Source: Erigeron canadensis
Lineage: Eukaryota; Streptophyta; Magnoliopsida; Asterales; Asteraceae
Reading direction: 5' to 3'
Length of the DNA stretch: 64,000 nucleotides
Assembly (NCBI RefSeq): GCF_010389155.1
Contig: NC_057766.1
Span: 35,535,516 to 35,599,515, forward strand
Shown here: positions 38,524 to 50,624 of the stretch, piece by piece
Position numbering within the stretch: the stretch's first letter is position 1
Layout: each line of letters starts with the position of its first letter
The notes under the pieces: generated by a model
Database searches by the model: none
Seen by the model: the letters and a program-made list of their open reading frames with translations, nothing else
What the model was told of the DNA's origin: nothing
Made by a program: the position numbers and the translations under genes

Positions 38524-38625
38524 TTAATCGTGTTTGGCCACTTTGCATGAGGCAGCTTTTAAAGCCGCAAGACCGGCTGTGAAGCTGCACCCTAAGCCCA
38601 CAAGTGGAGAGACTCCTGTTAGCAT
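38524..38625 (-). pseudogene. exon-like orphan frame, unknown
   Basis: The minus strand reads MLTGVSPLVGLGCSFTAGLA then ALKAASCKVAKHD and a stop. A possible acceptor, aacag, lies just before the GVSP codons. The composition looks like real coding sequence (hydrophobic Gly/Ala helix, basic tail) rather than random AT-rich DNA. No partner exon was found before the RING-CH stop at 38866, so it may be the relic last exon of a lost gene. I do not recognise the protein. Confidence 0.35.
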
Positions 38626-38865
38626 GTTTTTTGATTAAGGCTGTAATAATGTAATTATGTAATCCGACAAAAGGCACACTATATGATACAGTACAAAATA
38701 CATATATTAAGCCACCAACAGCAAATTAGTTCAGGATCTACAATAAATTATAAATTTTCTAACATTTTGCTTCAATATACAAACTGAAATTTGACATTGC
38801 CATACTCTATGTTACACCTAAAACACACTAATTAGTAATTAAGTAATCAAAATGGGCCATTCAAA

Positions 38866-41812
38866 TTAAATTCCACTAGAGGCTTCTATGTTTCTATTTT
38901 CAGTTTGGTGTGGAGGATCAGCACGAGAGGATGACACCACTTCTGGTTCTGAATGTATAACAGCCCGAGAATTGGCTTGTTGACTTGATCTATCCAGCCA
39001 TCGTCTTCTTATTCTTAAGACCTCTACAATAATCGAGCTGCCACACATTGCTAGCCCACAGCCAGCAAACGTGGCGAGAAGAATTGATAAAACTGGTGTG
39101 ATATGAATCTACATAGCATTCAAAGTAAAGGTGTCAATGGATCTTATTTTTACTAGACACTTTGTATTACATATGGTTGTAATGACTAAGGAATGTATAA
39201 CATGTTAAATACGGTGTTGTGAATAAGTTGCTTACCACATTGTAGAAAATATGTGCAAAGAGTACTACAAATGAGAACTGGACTGATGCATATAACCAAA
39301 CAAATTGTCTCTTCACTACATACAAGAAATGTAATATTTGAATTAGGAGGTACACTGCAACGATAAAGACTAGTAAATTAGTACATGAACTTTTGTTTTA
39401 ATGTTTGAGAAAAATAGATTGTGTACCCATTGTGGAAGCTGTCATGGATGAAAGAAGACCCAAGACACAAGAAAATGGAAGAGAGAGCGCGATTGCACCT
39501 GTTCCCATCTTCCTTACCTTCATACAATAAGTTTATCAGATGGTTAATATTTAATATCACATAATCAATTACAAAATGTTTCAAATATATCTCACCAGAA
39601 GCTGCTCAAGGAAACAGAAGTATGCAAGCATGCTAACAATGACCAAAATCGGCACTTCCTGCCACACCCTATAGATATCACTAAATGATATCAGAACAAA
39701 AAATAACATTAGATGCCAATTAAGAAACAGAACTTAAACAAGAAAGAAGTGTTTTAACTAACCCGTATCCATCAATTTCCATGTGAGTGGCTCTACTTGC
39801 AGCAGAATTTCGGTGTCTAGTACTACTTTGTATTCTTAAAAGTGTAACAGGTAGGTTTTGGACGTCTTGATGGCAAACGTCGCATGTTCTGTTACCTTTT
39901 ATGCTAAACCATTTTATGGCGCATTCTTGATGTGCTAAAGCAAGTTCACCTTTGCAACTGCATTCCATTTTTAAGGTCTCCCCACCTTCACATAATTCAA
40001 CAAAACATATTCTACAAACCGCCTCTTCCTCAGGTATATCTTCACCATCAGCTTCATCTGCAAACCAAATTGGTATATCTTTTATCAAAATTTGTAAAAG
40101 AAGACCTTAAAGTTTGAATTTTCATCTCTTTCTGAACTCACCAGCATTACTAGTCGGAGTAGGAGTTGGTGTGGGGGCATCAGCTTCCTTTACTCGTGGA
40201 GTTGATGGAATCACACGGAAAAATGAATCCATTCTCTTGATACTTGCTTCTTTATTGAGGTTAGGCACTGAAAGTGATCGAACCATTTGTCCCTGGACTT
40301 TAGCCTGCTTGGATTTGCTCATATGTCACAAAATTGTCAAACATTTGAAGTCCTAGTTATCTAATAAGTGAAAATGTAAACAAGAGAAGCACATTCAGAA
40401 ACTGGTTTTTGTAGTCCATTCTTACATGTTACAACTAATTATCTGATTCTGATCATTTAAAACCACATTTTTAGTCCATTTTCAATTTTCCACCACGACT
40501 CATAATCATATTGTCATTCCTTAATGTTACATGCTGATGATTTAAGGACATACCTCCGAATTTAAAGAACCCCTTGAACTTCCTAATATAGGGCCCGAAT
40601 GACCAGCAGGGGTAGCAGGCAGAGAACCCATTCTCTTCGCACGAGGGGTAAATATCTTTGTGAACGACCATGACCTCGAGAAATAAGGCTTTTCTTGAGG
40701 CAAAGAAGATGGGGTTGCTGGATTTGTGCTAACAACAGCCTTCTGCGTATCAGAAACAGTATTCCTGTTCTTGAAACTCAATTTTGTTAAAAGACTTTTC
40801 TTCAACGATTTGGTTTGTGTGGTGTGAGTAGAGGGTGATGCCAGTGGCCGAGCTTCCGAAGAGGTTGGTGTTAAGTTAAAGTTCACTTTTTTAGGTGTAG
40901 GAGTTGGTGTTTGAGGCATTTTAATTAGAACAAATTCCTGTGAAGAAGAAGGTTGTATCGATCTTGATGGTATCTCCAAGAATAGATTTGGTTTTCTCCA
41001 ATTCTTGCCATTTTGGGCTTCCATATTTTCCTCAGAATCTTCTCCTTCAACCTAGAAACAGAAATGACAAATGGAAATGAGTGATAAACATATCATGCAT
41101 AACTGATATGACATAGTCATTTAGTATAGGCTCACTAAACAATATTTTAAACTATTATAGTCAATATGAAGCATACTTTTGGCTAAGTTAACAAAAATTT
41201 GTCCAAATCATAAGAAACACATGATACCATAGAGCAACCAAACAAAACACAAAGTTAAACAGACAAAAAAAAAGATGCACAATAATGAAGTCTAAAATAA
41301 TTGAACATGAGCAAACAAGGGTAAGAATTTTAAATTACACAATATTAAAATAAAAAGCTTTACTTTTCATCCAAGAATTAGGGAAAGTTTTACTAGATAT
41401 TACTAATTAAGGAACATCATCAAACTGATCAACTGTTTTATGGCTTACTAATCACTCAGACCTCAAGATAACAATATTTAACAAACTCCATTATATAATA
41501 TCTATTACGAAACAGAATCCTCCAGCCTTAAGCTACAAATCTTCATTTCCTAGACTTTTTCCAACTAGTTGCTCAAAGGACAGACAGATATACATGATTA
41601 GATATTGAAAAATATCATTACTTTAGTAATATATTCAAACATAATAGTTACCAAACCAAAAATTTTCAAAAATAAAGATGACCTCATAAAAACTCTGCAT
41701 CCACATAATCTGAAAAATACAAATAAATAACGAGTACTAAATTAAGAGAGACCTTGATTGCAACTTCCTCAATTCTTGAAGTACTTGAATCACGCAGCTC
41801 AAATATTGACAT
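38866..41812 (-). CDS. RING-CH (RINGv) membrane protein, probable E3 ubiquitin ligase
   Basis: Eight exons join in frame to 513 aa: 41812-41753, 41051-40554, 40304-40142, 40057-39763, 39668-39596, 39517-39427, 39354-39236, 39108-38866. The N-terminal half is Ser/Thr/Pro-rich and probably disordered, with TPTPTPKK and TPTPTPTS runs. A C4HC3 RINGv domain follows at 255-302 (C255, C258, C273, C275, H283, C286, C299, C302), containing [20 protein letters not shown] and CDVCHQDV. The C-terminal half has four or five hydrophobic segments (about 345-363, 370-390, 394-407, 411-432, 437-460) and a polar tail. This MARCH-like layout implies an E3 ligase on an endomembrane; substrates are unknown. The exon 3 acceptor (cag|gctaaag) is the least certain junction, because a nearby in-frame AG also fits. 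Confidence 0.9.
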
Positions 41813-41982
41813 GTTTTTTTTTTTCTTTCTTTAGTTTTGAGATTTCAGTTAACAGTTTCTTGAAACCAAAAGGTACAAAATGGAGGAATTAAAATGGAGA
41901 TGTTGTAATGAGGTTGATAATGTTGGTTAGTAATAGTTATGGCATGGAAACAGAGGAATGGTAGTATTGGTGTGGGAGTGGC

Positions 41983-41991
41983 ATTTATATC
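41983..41991 (-). promoter_or_regulatory. TATA-box candidate of the RING-CH gene
   Basis: The minus strand reads ggatataaatgcc about 170 bp upstream of the ATG at 41812, in a good TATA context. This would give a 5' UTR of roughly 140 nt. Confidence 0.5.
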
Positions 41992-42329
41992 CTTTTTTTT
42001 TCCCAATTATTTTACTATCACTATCCCAATCACTCTCGCGAATATTATATTATTCCAACACTCTATATGATAAATTAACTAATTTATGCAATTATGCATA
42101 TGTTCTAAAGACAAATGTCTTCATGTCACATATGAATGGAGTGATTATTTATGAGAATGAGTTTTTTTTACTCATATTCAGAATTAAAACTAGTAAATTT
42201 TGGGATATCATGTGGTTGGGCTTTAATTGTAGTGTTGAAATAATTGTATATTTGCGTTAAACTATCAATCATTTAATTAACAATTATTTTGTTAATGAAA
42301 AGTTTGTTTAAAAGTTTTCATGAAACTAA

Positions 42330-42600
42330 AAACTGATAAAACACACTGTGATATGAACTTAACACAATATTTTTTTAACATACTGTGATCTAAATTTAAC
42401 ACAATGTGTTTTTAGAAAACATATTGTGTGAAGTTCATATCACAGTATGTTTGAACAATTTTCTGATTTTCACGCGCTATCAAAAACACATTGTGATTTA
42501 AAACTTAACACAATGTATTTAACACATTGTGTTTTTAAAAAACACAACAAAACACATTTTATTAGATTCAGATCACAGTGTGTTTAGGTCAGTTTTCACA
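42330..42600. mobile_element. palindromic element rich in acactgtgat words
   Basis: The left part contains aaacacactgtgatatgaac and the right part ends ttcagatcacagtgtgttt, its inverted counterpart. Several internal acacaatgtgttt copies in both orientations give a multi-hairpin structure. No coding capacity is seen. A (TA)n run at 42633-42654 follows directly. Confidence 0.65.
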
Positions 42601-42663
42601 GAAATTTTATTTTTCAAATAAATGTTTTACTCAAATATATATATATATATATATAGGCGACAT

Positions 42664-42900
42664 ATTTTGAGACCACCTCTTATTTTAGGACCAACTAGGA
42701 CCATTGATTTTTGTACAACATCATGATCTACTACGATATACAAGACTTTTTTGTAAAAACACTAAGACTTTCCGGCGACGGGCCCACTAGATACTCATGT
42801 GTAAGTTAAGTTACACGTAGTAGATCATGATGGTGGTGTGTAACTTACGAAAATCAATGGTCCTTTTTTGGACTTTTTTAGAGGAGGGGTTATTTGAGAA
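42664..42900. mobile_element. inverted-repeat element
   Basis: The left arm aggaccattgatttttgtac...catgatctactacg pairs with the reverse of the right arm, aggaccattgattttcgtaa...catgatctactacg. The outer parts (gaccacctcttattttagg against aacccctcctctaaaaaag) pair loosely. The right end merges with the next foldback, so the boundary is approximate. Confidence 0.7.
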
Positions 42901-42905
42901 CTCCT

Positions 42906-43822
42906 AAAAAAAAGAACCCAAGAACTCCTCTATACCCTTGGATCAAAGAAAATGGATGGACAAGATTAAAAATAAAAAACCCCTCTCAACACTAGAGGGG
43001 TATTTTCGTCAGCTCCTTTTTTCTCTCTCTTACTTTAATAGAATTCTATTTAATTCACTAAAAAACTTTTATCTCACAAACCGTAAATCGTTAAACGAAA
43101 AAAAAAGCGTGGGTAGTCTTAGAATTTCGTCCTCTTTCATTAAAGATGCGATTCAATATACTTTTGACGACTTTTTAAATTTAGTTTTTTTTTTATCACG
43201 TTCATCTTACACATGTGTAAGTTATACTTACCCATGAGCAAGTTGTACTCGGCTAACCCTCGACCTTCAAACCCTAAACCCTAGAGTGAGAACCCTCATC
43301 TGTTTTAGGTTCTTAGGGTTTAGATTTTCTTGGGTTTTTAGAAAGTAGCCTCCCCCTCAGATTAGAAATTAAGCTTAAGGTTTAGTATTTAGGGTTTTAC
43401 AATGCGTCCTCATCATTTTTGAACTTTATAAGTAACTTACCCATGTGTAGTTTGTACTTACCCATAGGCAGGTTATACAACTCATCAATTCCAGGTCTTT
43501 CCTACACATGTGTAGGTTGTACTTACACATGTGTAGGATGAACATGATAGGAAAAAAAAAAACGAAATTTAAAAAGTCGTCAAAAGTATATCGAATCGCA
43601 TCTCTAATGAAAGAGGACGAAATTTCAAGACTACCCATGTTTTTTTTCCGTCTAACGATGTACAGTTTGTGAGATAAAAGTTTTTTAATAATTTAGATAT
43701 TTTTTGATTTAATAAGAGGAGAGAGAAAGAGAGTGTTGGACAATTTTTTTAATAATAACAAACATGTCCTTCCTAATCTTAATAAATGGAGGGCTGAGAT
43801 TGGTTCTCGCGTTCTTTATATA
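42906..43822. mobile_element. large foldback element, ~0.9 kb
   Basis: The ends are aaagaacccaagaac and, reversed, aaagaacgcgagaacc. The arms of about 330 bp include acttttatctcacaaaccg and the cassette tcctctttcattaaagatgc at 43061-43190 and, inverted, at 43558-43680. Short acacatgtgta palindromes and telomere-like aaaccctaaaccctag (about 43269) and cttagggtttag lie in the loop. There is no transposase. The target duplication is unclear. A MULE-like foldback is possible. Confidence 0.75.
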
Positions 43823-44507
43823 TATATAAACTATAAAAAAAAACTAACATCTAATATTTGTACGGTATATTAGACACGGACTCCATCTAGTTTTAAATTA
43901 AGGGGTTCCTAATCCTTTTTTCTTCCATTCGTGGTTTATTACATATGGATCACAAAGTAAAACTTCTAGCATTTTCTTCTTAATTAGCTGACACTACTCT
44001 GGAAAATATATTTAACTTGTATTGTGATTTGATTATGTGTCACGCACTTAATCGCGTAGTATGTGGATAATAATGATTCGTAAACCTATAATTGCACCTT
44101 TAGTTAATTGCACTAAACACTTAGCTGCTTTGTTTGTGTTTCTTTCTGCCCGCAAAATATATGGTGCCACCAAAACAAGTAGCTATGATCACATTTTATC
44201 TTTAAATAATGCAAATAATGCACACGGAGTATAACTTTTTTTATACATATAGGATAAAATATATATAAAATTAGAGCATAATTGTTTTCATAAAAACTAA
44301 CTTTAATTGTATTGCTGGTTTGTCGTCTTAGATCATATTTGGGTCAAATTGGGAACTATTGAAGCTTTCAGGAATAGATATTGTAAAGTACTTGACTGGA
44401 TACACTTTAATTTTGTTGATTAGTAAATTGTTCAAGGGGTTGCCGTCATATATATCATTTTTGAAGACCAAATAATAATAGTATATAATTAGACTATTAG
44501 ATAATAA
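43823..44507. other. intergenic gap, nothing recognised
   Basis: AT-rich DNA between the foldback and the next Helitron. No gene or element boundary seen. Confidence 0.5.
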
Positions 44508-45597
44508 CTAGATTTTAGACCCGTGTCCAGGGGTTTACGATATTATCAATATTAGATGTTTATACATTTAAGTCATAAAAGCTTATAATGTTGAAGAAAT
44601 ACGGTTCTAAGTGTTATATTTTGCAAGTTGTAGTACAATAATCATATGTTTGTCACTGTCATTATTAGCCTCGACATATTGATGAAATTATTTGTCGTAG
44701 TCATTCCACAAGCCACATGCTATATATAATAATTTCTCCATTATAGAATATTTTGAAACCAGTTGTACTCATAATGTGATATTATTATGAAAGATAATTA
44801 AAAATAAAAGATATAAACATATTTGCGATCCTGTTCAAGTATATGTATTTAATCATGTTGCGTGTCCATAACACGCATAAGTTTATTTTCAATCACTTAT
44901 TTTATGATAATATGATAACAATTAGGATTGTTTTTATATTATTTGATAACAATTAGGACTCTTGATTTGAGTGACAACTGTAACTTTAAATATTAATATG
45001 CAAAACTAATATATACAAAAGGAGAAAATTATGCACCTTTTTGATTGAGTGATAAAATGAATCTTGAATGGAGTTTATATTGATTTAGATTTAGGATTCA
45101 AATAACCCGCTGTTATAAATTGTGTTTGGGATATGTATCTAGATGTCACATTGTATATATATCAAATATTAAACTAAATATTAATATTTATAATTATAAA
45201 AATCTAATGTTATATTTGTTAATAAGTCATTAGGTTTTGAAATAATTTTTTGTAGAAAATATTTCATAGGTTGAAAAATATTTTATTTAATTAAATTTAA
45301 ATGATTGTAAATTTTAAAAAAAATTTTCAAGTTAATAGCTAAAAATAAATATAAATTAACTATTCAGAGCTAAAAATGTAAATTATTAATATAAATCAAA
45401 AAAGTGTAAATTAATGAGACTTTTTCTACAAATCAATATAAATACTAATAGAATAATATATTTGGATAATGATTATTAGGATTTTTTATTTGTAGTTTAT
45501 CTAAATGATGACATCATCAAAAGTCAATTTGATGAAATCGAGCAATGCGATTGATTAATAAGTTATTAGTTCAACTGTCTTATAGTATATATTAAGA
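44508..45597 (-). mobile_element. non-autonomous Helitron, inverted copy
   Basis: This is an inverted relative of 15313-16405 over its whole 1.09 kb. On the minus strand it starts TC (45597) after an A and ends CTAG (44511-44508) before a T. The 3' hairpin is broken: the left arm and loop are lost, leaving cccctggacacggg, so this copy's 3' end is probably not functional. The 5' flank carries an extra tcttaa repeat. Confidence 0.9.
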
Positions 45598-47720
45598 TTA
45601 AGATAACACTATCATTACGACACAAATTAAAGCAACTCCTATCGGTTTTTGAACTAGAAACCATAGCTTTTGGACTTTTATAAGTAAAACCTTCAAGATT
45701 TCCGAAGTACTTATAAACTTTCACGTCATATATTATGGTAGTGAATTAATTAGACTCTAATCCATTTTAAATTGTTTTGTGGTCTTTCTTTAAGCTTGTT
45801 TTAAGATTAGACATCACTAATATTAATCAATCCCACTATAGGACTTAAAAGTAGCCACTTAATTTAGCAAGAAGATTATAATGACCTCTATATGAAGTTT
45901 CCATGGATGTTCATTGTGAAGATTAACTCAAAAGTTATCAGTGCAACAGATGAATTTAGCACATATTTAGGACCTAATAAGTATATGAAAACAAAAGCAA
46001 GTGGAATGGACCCATATATATAAAGAGAAATCATATAAGTCTAATTTGATAAAAAGATAAAGTTATAAAGGTACGGAGATAAAGATGAAACTAAAAATAG
46101 GTACTCCATTTCAAATGTCTTCTTTTGACATTAGGCTTGAGGTATAAAGATAGATTCATATCTATGTATTATCCATTTGCACGAACAACGTTGACCTGGT
46201 CTAGTTGAACTTATTTCGATGATCTATTCCAGCTTTGGAATCGAACTTTACACATAGATGGTTTAATCACCATCAAATAATGTTCACCAAGTCGTACGGA
46301 AAAGTTAGACATGGACCAAAAGTGTGAACTCAAACACCGCGTTTCTTTGATTTAGCGAAGGTTGTCAAAAGAAACCTTTATAGGTTCGCTTTTGAATTCA
46401 TGGTGTTTGTGACCCGAAATTGTGACTTGGTCATGTAACAATGAAAATTAGTAGCTGACTAGTGTTGTAATAGAGACGTTAAATATGGATGCATCTTTTT
46501 CATCTTTTATGAATATTGAAAAAAGTTATCAAGGACAGGCAAATGTATGTGAGGGTGTGACCAAATATGTTAGTGGAAACCTACATGACCATGCACCCAC
46601 TCATTTGTGTTAAGGCTAGTGGAGCTATCAAGCCCCTATATATATCAAACAACCACTCCAAAGTCAAAGGTTAATTTGTCAAAAGTGGGTGGGGGTAAAG
46701 ATTTCACTTATTTTTGGAATTGGAAGAAGGTAGGTTAATGAGTGTTTCTTCATAGGAAACTAAGTCTAAATAATTATTTGGTTTAATCTAAATATAAAAA
46801 TAAATAGGCCAAAAAGGCTAATATGAAAAGTTAGGTTTAAAAATAATTGGTATAAAAAATGTTTCATTTTTACATTAAAAACATGCTATAGTGGTAGGCA
46901 CATTAAGATTTTTCTTTTTTTTTTTTTTTTGGAACATTGCACATTATGATTTAAACAGAAAATTCAACCTACAATTTGAACTTTTTTGATTTTCAATAGA
47001 GAAACATTATTGTCAGGATTTGTATTATAAGCAAACTCTAATTAAAATCAAGTTTCTTTAGTGCTAGACAAACAAATTAAAAATAAACGTTTTGGTGTTT
47101 TATTTGCAACAAATAACATAAAAAACCATATTAACACTGATGTAGCAAACAATCAACTTCTGATTAATGTGTTATGATACTGAACAGTTTGAGTTAAAAT
47201 TTTAGATCACTCTTTTAGATAGTGAACAAGTTTTTGTTTGGAATAAACTTCCTACAAGGCTACAAGGTATTATTCTATTAATGAACTACATTTAGTCATT
47301 TACAGATTTACAACTTAAAAATAAAAGAAAATGGGCCATATCTCTAGTAGATTGATAAGATAACGGATTCTAAATTGTAACCAAGCATCATCTCCATGAG
47401 TTTGAAACTGGGCTTTACAGAACCAGGCCTTTTAAAAACCAGTCTTTAGACAATCAGTATACTATATTTTATGGATCCATGGGCTCGTGGATACTACACT
47501 ACTAGTCTAATACGTTGTTTGGCAATATTTAATGGATGATTTATAAAAATAAAAACATATCTTTATACCGTCAAATAGTAAGGTACTAACTCGAGAGCAG
47601 ATAGTTTGTTAGTCTAAACCGAATCTTATCACCACAAGCCGAGCAGCGATGCTAAAGAAAAAACCTCACATGCTCCCTTACAACAACTTGAAGATTAATT
47701 GGTGCAAAACTTGCACTTAG
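45598..47720. other. gene-free interval
   Basis: About 2.1 kb with no coding-quality frames, element termini or RNA genes that I can support. Confidence 0.5.
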
Positions 47721-47782
47721 CAAAAATTGAACTCCCACCTCGTGAGGAAAACCCGAGTGTCTAACCATTGGACCAATGGGTG
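47721..47782 (-). repeat. tRNA-related (SINE-like) fragment
   Basis: The minus strand reads ggtccaatggttagacactc ... gaggtgggagttcaattttt, resembling the A and B boxes of a tRNA-derived SINE. Acceptor-stem pairing is poor, so it is not a functional tRNA. No tail or duplication was found. Confidence 0.4.
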
Positions 47783-48037
47783 ATCATTAACGGGCAATAT
47801 ATACATGTTCGTTAACAGCGAATCAATACTACTATTGAATATGTGTTTTATATAGAATATATATTGAATTTAATAATGAAAAAATATCTTTACGAGCTAA
47901 ATATGTTACGAGAAGTAAAATTCAATGAGAAAACATTTAAGTATGGGATAGAAGTATATCGTATTCTTAGGGTTTTTTATATGGCAAAATGCATAATCCT
48001 AGAAATCTAAAATGATTCCGAACAATCTTAATCTTAA
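47783..48037. other. short intergenic gap
   Basis: AT-rich DNA with nothing recognised apart from two extra tcttaa repeats immediately before 48038. Confidence 0.45.
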
Positions 48038-48710
48038 TCTTAATATATACTAAAAAGGCAATTAATCTAACCTCAATTGATCAATCACAATCCCCAATTT
48101 CTAAAAATTAACTAAATTAGCACATGTCTAAATTAATTTACACTTTTTGGTTTTCATCACTAATTTAAACTTTAACCCAATTTAAAAATAATTAATACTT
48201 GATTGCATAATGTTCATCTATTAACAAAATTAAATATAGCTAAAAGTTGGAGAGTTTACAACCTTTAGATTAATACGAATGAATATTTATATCAAAATCT
48301 AATTTTATTATATTACATGTAATCAAACTAATTGTAATATTGTTGTTATTAGTGATTTAAATCATACTATTACCGGGGCTAGGGTTCCCTCCATTACCCT
48401 TTTTTGAAAACCCTCATGAACGAGCTGCTACTTTTGTTGTTCTTAGCAACTATGATTAACGGAAGAAAAATTACTTTTTTGCAGAAAACCAATGAGAATT
48501 CGGTCAATTGTGTAATCAAGTTAAGGATATTGTTTATTTAGAAGAGTTTGTATTAAAAAAACCTTGCTACACCATCCGATCTTGATATGATCTAGCATTC
48601 CATATTTACATTTAAAGATCTCAAATCCTTTTTAAGTATATTTTTATAGTTAACATATCATATTTTTTTTGTTTCATATACTAATATTTATGTTGATGAT
48701 GTTGTAAAAC
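48038..48710 (+). mobile_element. Helitron-like copy lacking a clear 3' end
   Basis: The 5' end tcttaatatatactaaaaag, preceded by A, matches the 5' end of the copy at 55486. The body (cacatgtctaaattaattta, later caaactaattgtaatattg) aligns with that copy until about gatgttgtaaaa (48710). The terminal hairpin and CTAG are not visible, so the copy is truncated or decayed. Confidence 0.65.
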
Positions 48711-48773
48711 CCTCCAATTCTATAACAATGTAATAGTGCAACACTTTAGAAGCTATCCTCTTGTACAACTCTA

Positions 48774-49213
48774 CTAGCTAAGTATCCCGGGTTTAACCCG
48801 AGAATAGTAATAAAAGTTTTGTAAAAACATATATTTGATACTTAAGTTGTGACAGTCCAGCGGTATTCATAACCTCGTAATACTATATCTTATGTTTCAA
48901 ATAAATTTAAGTAGTTTATTAACCTGTATTACATGCCAAAAGTTTAAAATTATGTTATCATAAAATTAATTATATGATGAAAATATAAAAGTCCCATGTA
49001 TAAAATATTAGAGTTTTCAAAAGAAAATAAAAAAAAAAGACATCAAAAATAATAAAATAAAAATGAAATAAACTTTAATTAGGAAGGTGTTTTTGACATC
49101 ATAAATAAATTAAATAAAAAAGAACTAATTTTAAGAAAAAATTTGAAGGTGACAAATTAGTTATTTTTGTAAAATGTGATGTCATAACAATTTTATTTTA
49201 TTTAATATAAAGA
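48774..49213 (-). mobile_element. short non-autonomous Helitron, 440 bp
   Basis: On the minus strand the 5' end is TC (tctttatattaaataaaata) after an A, and the 3' end is CTAG (48777-48774) before a T. A strong palindrome, cgggttaaacccggg, lies about 9 nt before CTAG. No coding capacity. This appears to be a different family from the 1.09-kb Helitrons. Confidence 0.85.
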
Positions 49214-50476
49214 TTTAGCTTTATAAGACAACGACCGTTTAATGTTCATTAACGATACGAGACATTAAGAGCTATGATTGATGTCCTAGGTATATTGCCT
49301 CGTGATGAAATGCGCCATTGATATCTTGTACAGTTTAATAGCTGTTCTTCTATAAACGGGTTATACCTAGATTAAATAATTCACTGCCTCAAAATTGAAG
49401 ATTGAGTTCATTTTGGTGATCCAAATAGAACTAAATTGAACAAAATATGACTATTTATTAATTTCACTTTCTTAAGACAATAAAATCTTTTTTCTTTGAT
49501 GATAAAAAAAGGGGAATCATTTCAATCTATCACTAATTATGTAGTACCAAACACACGAAAAAGGTTTAGACAAGGAACATGTTTTATTGTAGATACACCT
49601 GAATAAACCCACATGGTAAGCACGTGTATTACCTAATTTGGAGAGAAATTGTGCCCAGTTAAATCATTGTTGGAATTCATAATCATTGAATAACCCTTTA
49701 TATTGTAAGCTTAGACATGTCTAAAATGGTTCTTTGAAATCTTTAACATTGTCAAAAAAAAAAATGTATGTATAATAAAATAAAATTACTAAAATCTTGC
49801 AAAATAAGATAAAAAAATAAAAATATGCAATAATATCTTGAAAAAACCATCACATTCGCAAGTGCTTCAAATTCTATATGGTAACTGGTAAGGCTTAGGA
49901 ACTCACAAGTCGATATTCGATCCACCAACACAAGACAGTTAAAAACTGAGATTAAATGCGTCAGTGCTATAAACGAGTTTTTGAATGTAATAAGCTTTAA
50001 GATATAAATTAAAAATTAAAAAAGGTTACACAAGGAGGGTTGATCCCTTCACAAAGTCACTAGTGTCAAGATAAAAATAACGAGACTATTAACTATACAT
50101 ATTTTCACAAGTCACAACGGATAAGTGCGAGAAAATGTGTTAAATCTGTCTTACTCCCTTATTTTTTTCACATGTCATTATCTTACTATTAGACATATCT
50201 TTAGGCACATCAATTACTTTGATTTATCATTATCTTTTCTTAAAGATTATGCCTTTAAACATCAAACCTTTTCAATTCGTTGTCATTATATGTACTGATG
50301 TGCACATTGTTACATAATTGGATACGTGTGCAAAATCATTGACACATCTATCAGTTTACAGCTTGTAAGAGTTTACGTACATGTACATTCAATATTAAAA
50401 CGTACAATATCAAAATGAGATAAGTCTAACTCTTTTCATGCACTTGTCTATTTTCACAACTATATTTGTTATCTTA
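49214..50476. other. gene-free interval with SINE-like piece
   Basis: No gene. At about 49880-49935 the sequence ggtaactggtaaggcttagg...gtcgatattcgatcc resembles tRNA A and B boxes, suggesting a decayed SINE without a clear tail. Confidence 0.4.
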
Positions 50477-50624
50477 GGCTATTCAGAGTGGGATGTTCTT
50501 ATTTCGTTTCGCGAAATAGGGATTGGGAGTCTCGTCTCGGACTTGACTTGAAACACACACCACGCCACGTGTCACAAGTCGCCCTATGTGGGGAGCCCCC
50601 TTTATCCTCCCACTCCTAGTAGCC
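50477..50624. mobile_element. Tourist-like (PIF/Harbinger) MITE, 148 bp
   Basis: The left end ggctattcagagtggga and the reversed right end ggctactaggagtggga form terminal inverted repeats. A TTA trinucleotide flanks each side (50474-50476 and 50625-50627). GGC ends with a 3-bp TTA duplication are diagnostic of Tourist-type MITEs. Confidence 0.88.

Noticed and set aside
39932..40356. Plus-strand frames over the RING-CH gene
   Set aside because: They mirror the TP-rich and RINGv exons on the minus strand and show no domain of their own.
47721..47782. Possible tRNA gene on the minus strand
   Set aside because: The stem pairing fails and only box-like words remain, so I list it as a SINE-like fragment.
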